DNA from: Leucothrix mucor
Lineage (GTDB): Bacteria; Pseudomonadota; Gammaproteobacteria; Thiotrichales; Thiotrichaceae
Length of the DNA: 5,243 nt
Assembly (NCBI GenBank): GCA_011322515.1
Contig: DRMS01000015.1
Span: 1 to 5,243, forward strand
Direction of reading: 5' to 3'
This document shows, one piece after another, positions 1-5,243 of this stretch (position 1 is the stretch's first letter; each line of letters starts with the position of its first letter). A program made the translations under genes and the position numbers. The notes under the pieces were generated by a model that saw nothing but the letters and a program-made list of their open reading frames with translations, had not been told where the DNA came from and made no database searches.

Positions 1-3000
1 AGAAGGTTGATTCTTCCAGTGGAGGGATTGGTGATTTTGCAAGCTACTCAATCAAAATTGCTAATCATGCTAGCAAGAATCTATATGCACTAAAAATTGA
101 AGATCGTCTTCCCTATGGGTTTAGATATGTGAGCGGCAGTGCCTTTCTTGATGGTAAGCAAATTAATGACCCAGCAGGTGCGCCAGGACCAAACCTGACG
201 TTTACGGATCTGCCCTTTGTTGAAAATGGGACTAAAGGTATGTTGGATAAGACATCACATACACTGACCTATAAACTAAGAATTTCGGCAGGGGCTATTG
301 ATAGTAAGGGTATCAATACTGCCAAGGCAATAGGGCGTACTGAAACTAGCTATTATATTCATTCTAATGATGCTACTGCAAAAGTCAAAGTAAGCAAAAC
401 AGGTATTCTTGGTAATAATGGCATTATTTTTGGCAAGATTTATGTCGATGCTGATTGCTCTAATATTCAGTCAAAAGGTGAATGGCCCATTGGTGGCGTC
501 AAGCTTTATCTTGAAGATGGTACTTGGGTGATTACGGATGGTAATGGTCAATACAGTCTCTATGGCATAAAACCTGGTAATCATGTGGTAAAGGTTGATC
601 CAATAACCTTACCCGAAGGCATTATTCTGAAACCATTGGATAATCGCAATATGGCGGATGGAGATAGTCGTTTAGTTGATATGAAGCAAGGGGGTTATCA
701 TCGGGCTGATTTTGCAGCGCAATGTCCTAAAGAAGAGCCTGAAATTGTGTTTGAACAGATTATGTCACGCAATAATGGGCGTACTGACTGGATGCTTGAC
801 CATGCGGCTAAATATGACCCTAGAAAAGATAATACAGGCAATGATTTAACTAAAAAGACAGGCGCTGATGGTGATCTATCAGGCGGTACAGTTGGCTTTC
901 TAGAGAATTCAATTAAGGCTAAAATTGCGGCTGGAAAAGGCATAAATCGTGGTTATTCGCTTCAATTGGGTCGTTATGATAGCGAAGCCAAAGCTGAAAA
1001 AATGCGTGCAAAGTTACCCAAAGTAACGAAATACCATAGCTTTATCTATCAATCAGGGGATTTTTATACGCTTAGATTTGGGTTTAATCTGCAACGCAAG
1101 GCAATGAAAGGTTTGCAACAGCAATTTGCAGCAGCAAAACTAAAAACAACCCTTGTTGCTACAGTCTATGAACGTCTCCCCGATGCAGTACTCGATCGTT
1201 TGGAATCACCCCAAAATGGTGATGGTATGTTGCGTCCTAAAGCGGTAGTGAAAACGATTACCAAGAAGCAAGCAAAAGCAGGTCAGTGGCTATGGCCAAA
1301 GAATGGTATTAGTCTGGATGGTCGTTTTATGGTAGTCGTTCGAGCGGGTATGGCACCTACCTTGCGGGTGAATGGTAAAAATATTCCAAAATCGAAAATC
1401 GGTGAACGTATTGAGAACCGCCGTGAGCGCGCACAGATTGTTGCTTGGTATGGCGTTGAACTTAAAGAAGGTGAAAATCAGGTTGAAGTATTTGCCAAAG
1501 ACTCTTTTGGTAACTTACGTACCCTCGTTAAAGGAGTCTTTAGACGACCCGCAATGGCTGAAACGATTAACTTTAGCGCTGACTCTGATGAATTAGCGGC
1601 TGATGGAGGGCGCTCGTACTTACCATTGACCATTAAGTTACTCGATTCCAATGGTTATCCTGCCCGTGGGATTCACTTTGTCACACTAGAAACCACCGAT
1701 GGTAGCTGGGTTGAACGTGATATTCAGGATCAAACACCTGGACATCAGATCAAAGTTATGAATGGACAGCGCGTGGTGCATTTGCGTAGTTCAGAGCATA
1801 CAGGTGAGATCACCTTGCGTGCTTCTGAAGGTAAAATGAAGGCAGAGATTAAAGTGGTGCAGACAGCGCCAATGCGTCCTTTAATGGCAGCAGGGATCTT
1901 TGAGATAGGTGCCAGTAAAAATATCTTTAATAACCGCGTCAATGCGCCTGCTTCACTGCAAGATAAAATCGAGCGTCATGGTCGTGCCGCTGTGTTTATG
2001 AAAGGTCGTATTAAAGGTAATGTGCATTTAACCTTGTCTTATGATTCAGATAAAGATGCTAATGCTGAGCGTTTCCGTGATATTAACCCCAATAGTCAAT
2101 ACCCTGTCTATGGTGATGACTCAAGACGTGGTTATGATGCACAAAGTCGTAGTAAGCTGTATGCCAAAATAGAGAAAAATAAGAATAGTTTAATGTACGG
2201 TGATTACCTAACCGATTCAAAAACCAATCATGAAAGTGTAGCGCGTGTACAACGTAGCTTAACGGGACTTAATGGTATTTTGGATGATGGTAAAACACGA
2301 GTGCAAGCTTATGTCTCGCGCCCTGAAGATAACCATATTGCGAATGAAGAAATCCGAGGTAAGGGAACCGCACTTAACTATCGCTTACATCGCCACCCAT
2401 TGATTCGCAATAGTGAAGTGATTGAACTAGTAACGTATTCACGTGATAACCCTGGTGTGGTGATTAATATTCGCAAACTAAGTCGCTTTGGTGACTATAA
2501 TTTAGATGATTTAACGGGTGATTTAAGCTTTTCTGATGCCATTCCTAGCGTAGATGAAAAACAAAACCCTGTTTATATTCGTGTTTCTTATGATCTGGAC
2601 GGTAATACTGAAAAGTACACTGTTGCTGGTCTGCGTATCAATCATCAGGTGACTAAAGCGTTAAATGTTGGTATCAGTCATTCTTATGATGATAATAAAA
2701 CCAAAGGTAAGAAAATTACGGGTGTTTCAGCAGAATATAAAAACAAAGACACACGTATTACCGCCAGTGCAGCAACCTTGAAGCATCAGTCAGACAGTAA
2801 AGATGATGGCAAGGCAGTACGCTTAAGTGTGGAGCAAAAATGGAGTGCTAGCAGCAAAACTAATCTCACCTATGGTCGTGCAGATAAAAACTATGAAAAT
2901 CAATCGGGCGGTGTAACGGCAGATCGTGAGGAATTACGTATTGCACACCGTCAACGTATTAGCAAGGATGTTGGGGTTAATGTTGAGGCGATTCATTCTA

Positions 3001-4382
3001 AAAGTTTGAGTGAAGATTCAGTGCAGCAAAGTGTGGGGGTTACTGCCGATGTAAAGACAGGCAAGGTGACTCTAAAAGCGGGAGCGCGTCATATCAGACA
3101 GAAAAACTCGGCAGATAGCGATAGCTTTAATACGGTGATTTTAGGGGCTAAAGCGCCGATTAATATCGGTAAGCGCAAAGGTAATATCTCAGCTGAATAT
3201 GAGCAGGATATTGGCAATACGGATCGTCGTCGCGTGGCAATTGGTGCCGACCTTCAAGTGCATGAGAAGGTGAAGATTTACACTAAGGCAGAGCAGATTA
3301 ATAGCATGACGGGAATCAGTGGTTTATCGACTAAAAATAAGCAAACCACGTTCTCGGCAGGTGTAAAATCAACGGTATTACCATCAACAGAAATTTATTC
3401 TGAATATCGTTTACGCGGTACAACCAATGGGCGTGACCTTGAAACTGCATCAGGTATTCGTGGTGATTATGAAGTCAAAAAAGGTCTATCCGTTGCTCCT
3501 CGAATGGAGATTGTAAAAAATATCGAAGGGGCGGGTAAAGACTCTGTTTCTGTTTCTGTTGGCGTTAAAGATTTACGCAATAAAAATGAGCGTAAGAGCG
3601 GACGGGTTGAGCTACGCCATGATGATGATCGTGATTATGTTGGCATGGAAGGAACCTATGTCGCACGTTTAGATGAAGAATGGAGTGTGCTACTACGTGA
3701 TTCAGCCCGTTTTGACTGGGATCGTGATAAGGAAAACCTACAAGTCAATAATACCTTCTCGGTTGGTTTGTCATTACGCCCACGCAACAACAATAAGCAC
3801 AGCATGTTGTTCCTCTATGAAAATAAACTAGAACGGGGCTTTAATGCTGAAGATGATTGTAATAAGCATATCTTATCCACTCATCAAAGTTATCAGATCA
3901 ATGAATCTGTTTCTATCTCAGGTCGTCTAGGCAATAAGTATGAGAAATGTGGCAATGGTGGTGTTGATATAAGCACCAATACAGCCTTAGCAGATGGACG
4001 CTTGATTTGGGATATTAATAAGCGCTTTGATGCCGATATTCATGGCGGTGTCTTAACAACCAATGACTTTAGAGAACGTCAATACTCAGCAGGTTTAGGA
4101 GTGAATTACTTAATGCAAGAAAATATGCGGGTTGGTGCAGGTTATAATATCAAAGGCTTTGAAGACGATGATCTTGATAGCGAAGGTTACAATAAGCAAG
4201 GCGTGTATGTTGGTATGCAGTATAAATTTGATGAGAAGAATTTAGGCTGGTTAAGTGGTGAAAAGCAACAGGATAGAAACCGAGTAGAAATACCAGGTGA
4301 ATCAACTGCAAGACCTAAGACTAGAGTTGAGGATACAGCTAGTAAAAATTCTTTGGAAGACATCTTTGGTTCGTGGTTTTAG
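1..4382 (+). CDS. Giant DUF11/SdrD-B/SPOR/Big_1-like outer-membrane beta-barrel surface protein, 5'-truncated by window edge
   Basis: The frame is open from base 3 to the TAG at 4380-4382, giving 1459 visible residues (residue n begins at base 3n); the true start is upstream. Domains in order: DUF11-type repeat (1-137), SdrD-B/carboxypeptidase-regulatory-like domain (140-242), linker, SPOR-like domain (317-389), Ig-like beta domain (432-515), Big_1-like domain (519-621), conserved junction (625-875) with YPVYGDDS and DYNLDDLTGDLSF motifs, a long series of alternating amphipathic beta strands (876-1409), and a 50-residue tail. From memory of the family, this order matches large proteobacterial surface proteins with N-terminal DUF11 repeats and a C-terminal barrel, but I recall no SPOR domain in them. 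The probable role is an outer-membrane-anchored adhesin, surface-layer or secretion-type protein; no enzymatic motif is visible. An OmpA lipoprotein gene follows 67 bases downstream, probably in the same operon. The frame is intact, with no frameshift. Confident as a coding region, moderate on architecture, low on precise function. Confidence 0.93.
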   Translation, partial: KVDSSSGGIGDFASYSIKIANHASKNLYALKIEDRLPYGFRYVSGSAFLDGKQINDPAGAPGPNLTFTDLPFVENGTKGMLDKTSHTLTYKLRISAGAIDSKGINTAKAIGRTETSYYIHSNDATAKVKVSKTGILGNNGIIFGKIYVDADCSNIQSKGEWPIGGVKLYLEDGTWVITDGNGQYSLYGIKPGNHVVKVDPITLPEGIILKPLDNRNMADGDSRLVDMKQGGYHRADFAAQCPKEEPEIVFEQIMSRNNGRTDWMLDHAAKYDPRKDNTGNDLTKKTGADGDLSGGTVGFLENSIKAKIAAGKGINRGYSLQLGRYDSEAKAEKMRAKLPKVTKYHSFIYQSGDFYTLRFGFNLQRKAMKGLQQQFAAAKLKTTLVATVYERLPDAVLDRLESPQNGDGMLRPKAVVKTITKKQAKAGQWLWPKNGISLDGRFMVVVRAGMAPTLRVNGKNIPKSKIGERIENRRERAQIVAWYGVELKEGENQVEVFAKDSFGNLRTLVKGVFRRPAMAETINFSADSDELAADGGRSYLPLTIKLLDSNGYPARGIHFVTLETTDGSWVERDIQDQTPGHQIKVMNGQRVVHLRSSEHTGEITLRASEGKMKAEIKVVQTAPMRPLMAAGIFEIGASKNIFNNRVNAPASLQDKIERHGRAAVFMKGRIKGNVHLTLSYDSDKDANAERFRDINPNSQYPVYGDDSRRGYDAQSRSKLYAKIEKNKNSLMYGDYLTDSKTNHESVARVQRSLTGLNGILDDGKTRVQAYVSRPEDNHIANEEIRGKGTALNYRLHRHPLIRNSEVIELVTYSRDNPGVVINIRKLSRFGDYNLDDLTGDLSFSDAIPSVDEKQNPVYIRVSYDLDGNTEKYTVAGLRINHQVTKALNVGISHSYDDNKTKGKKITGVSAEYKNKDTRITASAATLKHQSDSKDDGKAVRLSVEQKWSASSKTNLTYGRADKNYENQSGGVTADREELRIAHRQRISKDVGVNVEAIHSKSLSEDSVQQSVGVTADVKTGKVTLKAGARHIRQKNSADSDSFNTVILGAKAPINIGKRKGNISAEYEQDIGNTDRRRVAIGADLQVHEKVKIYTKAEQINSMTGISGLSTKNKQTTFSAGVKSTVLPSTEIYSEYRLRGTTNGRDLETASGIRGDYEVKKGLSVAPRMEIVKNIEGAGKDSVSVSVGVKDLRNKNERKSGRVELRHDDDRDYVGMEGTYVARLDEEWSVLLRDSARFDWDRDKENLQVNNTFSVGLSLRPRNNNKHSMLFLYENKLERGFNAEDDCNKHILSTHQSYQINESVSISGRLGNKYEKCGNGGVDISTNTALADGRLIWDINKRFDADIHGGVLTTNDFRERQYSAGLGVNYLMQENMRVGAGYNIKGFEDDDLDSEGYNKQGVYVGMQYKFDEKNLGWLSGEKQQDRNRVEIPGESTARPKTRVEDTASKNSLEDIFGSWF
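3..413 (+). other. DUF11-type repeat domain (last of a probable series)
   Basis: Residues 1-137 of the large protein carry the DUF11 signature: KVDSSSGGIGDFASYSIKI, then a short N-H-A-S-K-N turn, then EDRLPYGFRYVSGSAFLDG, then a strand-rich stretch with LTYKLRISAGA and N-T-A-K-A. This is the usual order of 'K-D...GD.v.Y.I...N', 'D.LP.G..yv.gS...dG' and 'l.Y.v.v.ag....N.A'. DUF11 domains generally occur as tandem stalk repeats in surface proteins, so more copies are expected upstream, which the open 5' frame permits. It probably acts as a spacer or stalk. Confidence 0.8.
420..728 (+). other. SdrD-B / carboxypeptidase-regulatory-like beta domain
   Basis: Residues 140-242 start with GIIFGKIYVDADC and continue with GGVKLYLEDGTWVITDGNG, YSLYGIKPGNHVVKVD and a LPEG turn. 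This is the 'G.v..D.n......G.pGv.v.l.dG....TD..G.Y.f.g..pG.y.v.v' pattern of SdrD-B and CarboxypepD_reg folds, including the Asp-rich turn that binds calcium in SdrD B domains. Two cysteines, at bases 456-458 and 723-725, flank the domain and are the only ones in the N-terminal half, so a disulfide closing it is possible. It is probably a rigid structural module. Confidence 0.75.
951..1169 (+). other. SPOR-like peptidoglycan-binding domain inside the large protein
   Basis: Residues 317-389 read GYSLQLGRYDSEAKAEKMRAKL, then a short segment to GDFYTLRFGF, then NLQRKAMKGLQQQFAAAKL and finally TTLVATVY. This fits the two-fold beta-alpha-beta pattern of SPOR domains: 'y.vQlG.f.s...A..l...L', 'g..yrV.vG.f', 'A......l', then a last strand. 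SPOR domains bind peptidoglycan glycan strands lacking stem peptides, usually at division sites. Here the domain lies between the SdrD-B-like domain and the Ig-like domains, with flexible Gly/Lys/Asp-rich linker before it (about residues 243-316). The call rests on pattern recognition, not on a profile search. Confidence 0.72.
1296..1547 (+). other. Ig-like beta domain preceding the Big_1-like domain
   Basis: Residues 432-515 contain LDGRFMVVVRAGMAPTLRVNG, then a K-S-K-I-G turn, then IVAWYGVELKEGENQVEV and FAKDSFGN. The 'P.l.vnG..v....ig' and 'G..l.eG.n.v.v...D.fGN' pattern is typical of Ig-like/cadherin-like sandwiches in bacterial surface proteins and recurs at this position in the DUF11-plus-barrel family as I remember it. 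No catalytic residues are evident; it is likely a structural module between SPOR and barrel. Confidence 0.6.
1557..1865 (+). other. Invasin/Big_1-like beta domain
   Basis: Residues 519-621 hold AETINFSADSDELAADG, LPLTIKLLDSNGYPARGI, VTLETTDGSW, a Val/Arg-rich strand and GEITLRASEGKMKAEIKVV. This is the Big_1/invasin scheme of 'l.adg.....l.v.v.D..G.pv.g..V.l.......G' followed by 'G...v.a..g......v.v'. It directly precedes the conserved APMRPLMAAGIFEIG stretch that leads into the barrel. Confidence 0.65.
1875..4229 (+). other. Conserved junction plus very large outer-membrane beta-barrel region
   Basis: Residues 625-1409. The first part (625-875) has conserved-looking landmarks: RPLMAAGIFEIG, GRAAVFMKGRIKGNVHLTLS, YPVYGDDS, a SKLYAKIEK strand, RSLTGLNG, DYNLDDLTGDLSF and NPVYIRVSYD. 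The second part is a nearly unbroken run of 9-13-residue strands of alternating polar and apolar residues separated by short Asp/Asn/Gly/Lys turns. By eye I count about 31 strands from base 2625 to 4229 and roughly seven more before it. The last strand, GVYVGMQYKF, has the aromatic-ending pattern of a BAM-recognised beta-signal. There is no obvious TonB box. Two cysteines (3858-3860 and 3948-3950) lie in neighbouring strands or loops and could form a disulfide. Confidence 0.75.
3543..3560 (+). repeat. Three perfect tandem copies of TCTGTT, in frame
   Basis: The hexamer TCTGTT occurs three times without interruption and encodes Ser-Val three times inside a beta strand (DSVSVSVGV). Gain or loss of a unit would add or remove two residues and keep both the frame and the in/out alternation of the strand. 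Confidence 0.9.
4230..4379 (+). other. 50-residue C-terminal tail after the last barrel strand
   Basis: After the final strand the protein continues for 50 mostly polar, charged residues and closes with the hydrophobic/aromatic decapeptide SLEDIFGSWF before TAG. Most outer-membrane barrels end at the last strand's aromatic residue, so an extension would face the periplasm (inference). It could be a docking segment for a periplasmic partner, or the terminal Phe could mimic the beta-signal; neither is shown by the sequence. Confidence 0.6.
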
Positions 4383-4404
4383 AAACAAGAATCTCTCGAA
4401 AAGA

Positions 4405-4420
4405 CACAAAGCGCACAAAG
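4405..4420 (+). repeat. Short direct repeat CACAAAG (two copies, 9-base period)
   Basis: CACAAAG at 4405-4411 and 4414-4420, separated by CG, lies in the 67-base gap between the two genes. The rest of the gap is A-rich; no clear hairpin or terminator and no convincing -35/-10 pair is visible, which supports read-through from the large gene. Confidence 0.6.
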
Positions 4421-4435
4421 AAAAAATAAAAATAA

Positions 4436-4441
4436 TAAGGG
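4436..4441 (+). promoter_or_regulatory. Ribosome binding site TAAGGG for the OmpA lipoprotein gene
   Basis: TAAGGG ends eight bases before the ATG at 4450, a normal spacing for a Shine-Dalgarno. Together with the signal peptide that begins at that ATG, it decides the start against the in-frame ATG at 4297, which lies inside the upstream gene. Confidence 0.75.
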
Positions 4442-4449
4442 TAAGAATA

Positions 4450-5145
4450 ATGAAAAATAATAATCCAGTGATAAAACCACACTATACATTATTGATGGTC
4501 AGCGCAGTCGCTCTTGCCTTATCGGGCTGTGCTACAACTGATTCGCTTTATGCAAAATATGATGAAAGTTGTGATATACCACAGCCTAAAGTCAAGATAG
4601 TGGAGAAAATAAAAGTAGTTGAAAAAGTTAAGGTAAAAAAAGAAGTTATTACTAAATATAAGACAAAGTATAAAACTAAGTACAAAACCAAGGTTGTTAC
4701 CAAAGTAGTGACGAAGATGGATCGTCGGGCTGTTCGTGGTATTCGTTGGGAGCCAGCCGTATATTTTGGCTTTGATTTGGCTACACTGACTAAAGCCGAG
4801 CAAAAACGTTTAGATGCAGATGTCTCTGTATTGCGCCGACACGCTCATTTGAAATTAAATATACAGTCATTTACCGACTTTAAAGGTTCTAATGCTTATA
4901 ACCGCCGTCTCGCGGTAAGGCGACAAGCAACCGTTGTTAATTACCTAGTGCATCATGGTATTGCTAAATCCAGAATTCGCGTTTCACCATTGGGAGAAGA
5001 AATGCCTATTCTGGGTCAATCAGTTAAAGAGCGCAGTGTTAACCGTCGTGTTGAATTGATGTTACTGGATCAGCAAGGTCGTCCATTGGCATTGGAGATA
5101 CAGCCAAAACAATCTAGCTTTAATCCACCTGCACCTGTGCGATAG
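4450..5145 (+). CDS. OmpA-family peptidoglycan-binding outer-membrane lipoprotein with cationic linker
   Basis: This is a complete 231-residue protein. Residues 1-27 form a lipoprotein signal peptide with a hydrophobic core and the lipobox LSGC, Cys27 being the lipidated residue; Ala at +2 predicts outer-membrane sorting. Residues 47-89 are a cationic segment (17 Lys against 3 Glu) with KYKT-type repeats and VVTK repeats. Residues about 104-206 are an OmpA C-terminal domain: VYFGFD, FTDFKGSNAYN, RRLAVRRQATVVNYL, an LGEE turn and NRRVEL. Asp143 and Arg158 align, with the same 15-residue spacing, to the pair in E. coli OmpA (Asp241, Arg256) that holds the diaminopimelate of peptidoglycan; the usual 'GHTD' is FTD preceded by Ser here. 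A 25-residue tail rich in Pro and Gln follows. It starts 67 bases after the giant gene and probably shares its transcript, suggesting that it anchors or assists that protein. An upstream ATG at 4297 is in frame but would bury the signal peptide, so I reject it. Pal is a less likely identity because of the linker and context. Confidence 0.93.
   Translation: MKNNNPVIKPHYTLLMVSAVALALSGCATTDSLYAKYDESCDIPQPKVKIVEKIKVVEKVKVKKEVITKYKTKYKTKYKTKVVTKVVTKMDRRAVRGIRWEPAVYFGFDLATLTKAEQKRLDADVSVLRRHAHLKLNIQSFTDFKGSNAYNRRLAVRRQATVVNYLVHHGIAKSRIRVSPLGEEMPILGQSVKERSVNRRVELMLLDQQGRPLALEIQPKQSSFNPPAPVR
4588..4716 (+). repeat. Lys/Thr/Tyr/Val-rich repetitive linker in the OmpA lipoprotein
   Basis: The segment encodes residues 47-89 of the lipoprotein. 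It opens with V-E-K-I/V-K-V units, passes through three Tyr-Lys-Thr-Lys units at 4657-4692, and closes with two Val-Val-Thr-Lys units. Net charge is about +14 over 43 residues. Lysines alternate with other residues, favouring extended or beta structure over a helix. Codons differ among the repeated units (Thr as ACT, ACA, ACC; Tyr as TAT, TAC; Lys as AAA, AAG), so the repeat is conserved at protein level more than at DNA level. Confidence 0.85.
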
Positions 5146-5148
5146 GAC

Positions 5149-5201
5149 TTAGGAACGAGCGCGGAATAACGTCCCGAAGTTCTAACGCAGAATTTTTATT
5201 T
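5149..5201 (+). terminator. Possible weak terminator: imperfect hairpin and T-rich stretch
   Basis: TTAGGAAC (5149-5156) can pair with GTTCTAA (5179-5185) with one bulged G, and GGA (5163-5165) can pair with TCC (5172-5174) inside the loop. AATTTTTATTT follows at 5191-5201. The stem is imperfect and about five bases separate it from the T-rich stretch, so this is a weak candidate for intrinsic termination after the lipoprotein gene. Confidence 0.3.
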
Positions 5202-5217
5202 CAGATTGGATGAACTC

Positions 5218-5243
5218 ATGAGGCGCATAGTTACTCTACGCAA
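5218..5243 (+). CDS. Possible start of a following gene, cut by the window edge
   Basis: An ATG at 5218, with GGA at 5208-5210 seven bases upstream, opens a frame reading MRRIVTLR up to the window end. Only eight residues are visible, and the same bases can fold into a small hairpin, so it may be a chance start or part of a non-coding repeat. No product can be suggested. Confidence 0.25.
5224..5242 (+). other. Small hairpin at the window end
   Basis: GCG-CA-TAG at 5224-5231 can pair with CTACGC at 5236-5241 around a four-base loop core (six base pairs with a two-base bulge). It overlaps the candidate ATG frame at 5218. It could be structural RNA near a start site or one arm of a dispersed repeat; the evidence is weak. 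Confidence 0.3.

Noticed and set aside
129..131. GTG at 129 as the start of the large gene
   Set aside because: The same frame is open back to base 3 and encodes the first half of the DUF11 domain, so the GTG is an internal Val codon.
698..943. Minus-strand open frame of 81 codons opposite the SPOR/linker region
   Set aside because: It lies entirely antisense to a well-supported coding domain and its translation shows no family resemblance.
1372..1596. Plus-strand 74-codon open frame in another frame within the large gene
   Set aside because: It overlaps the Ig-like domain frame, which has clear domain patterns; the alternative translation has none.
1745..1942. Minus-strand 65-codon open frame opposite the Big_1-like domain
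   Set aside because: Antisense to strong coding sequence, with no domain and no evident start context.
1875..4229. Classical TonB-dependent receptor
   Set aside because: No TonB box or recognisable plug domain precedes the barrel; the preceding modules are Ig-like/Big_1-like and the strand count appears larger than 22.
4297..4449. N-terminal extension of the lipoprotein from the in-frame ATG at 4297
   Set aside because: It overlaps the end of the large gene, is highly charged, and would place the signal peptide and lipobox about 50 residues inside the protein. The ATG at 4450 has a ribosome binding site and a proper signal peptide.
4519..4803. Minus-strand open frame of 94 codons opposite the lipoprotein gene
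   Set aside because: Its Phe/Leu/Asn/Tyr-rich translation is the complement of the Lys-rich linker codons; it has no recognisable domain.
5210..5221. ATG at 5210 as a gene start
   Set aside because: It encodes only three residues before TGA.
1..5243. CRISPR array, tRNA or rRNA gene, insertion sequence
   Set aside because: Nearly all of the window is coding; no regularly spaced repeats, tRNA-like cloverleaf, rRNA-like stretch, transposase or terminal inverted repeats were seen.

Overview
The window reads as part of a moderately AT-rich genome (by eye around 40-45% GC) of a Gram-negative bacterium. A lipoprotein signal peptide, an OmpA-type peptidoglycan-binding domain, a SPOR domain and a very large outer-membrane beta-barrel all point to a diderm envelope. 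Codon use and domain style suit a gammaproteobacterium, but the sequence gives no firm taxonomic marker.

Layout: bases 1-4382 (+) are the 3' part of one giant cell-envelope gene whose 5' end lies outside the window. The reading frame is open from the first base, so the GTG at 129 is internal and not a start. The 1459 visible residues run through the end of a DUF11-type repeat, an SdrD-B/carboxypeptidase-regulatory-like domain, a SPOR-like domain, two Ig-like/Big_1-like beta domains, a conserved junction region, a long beta-strand-rich barrel and a 50-residue C-terminal tail ending in Phe. After a 67-base gap with a good ribosome binding site comes a complete 231-residue OmpA-family lipoprotein gene (4450-5145, +), with a strikingly cationic Lys/Thr/Tyr/Val linker between the lipid anchor and the peptidoglycan-binding domain. 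The last ~98 bases are non-coding or the leader of the next gene: an imperfect hairpin followed by a T-rich stretch, a second small hairpin, and a possible start codon at 5218.

How they may work together (inference): the two genes look co-transcribed. The large protein would sit in the outer membrane through its barrel, and the lipoprotein would tie the outer membrane to peptidoglycan next to it. The SPOR domain inside the large protein would give a second, chemically different contact with the cell wall (denuded glycan strands rather than peptide stems). The most interesting points are that SPOR insertion, the topology problem it raises, the apparent size of the barrel (SprA-like in scale), and the cationic linker of the partner lipoprotein.
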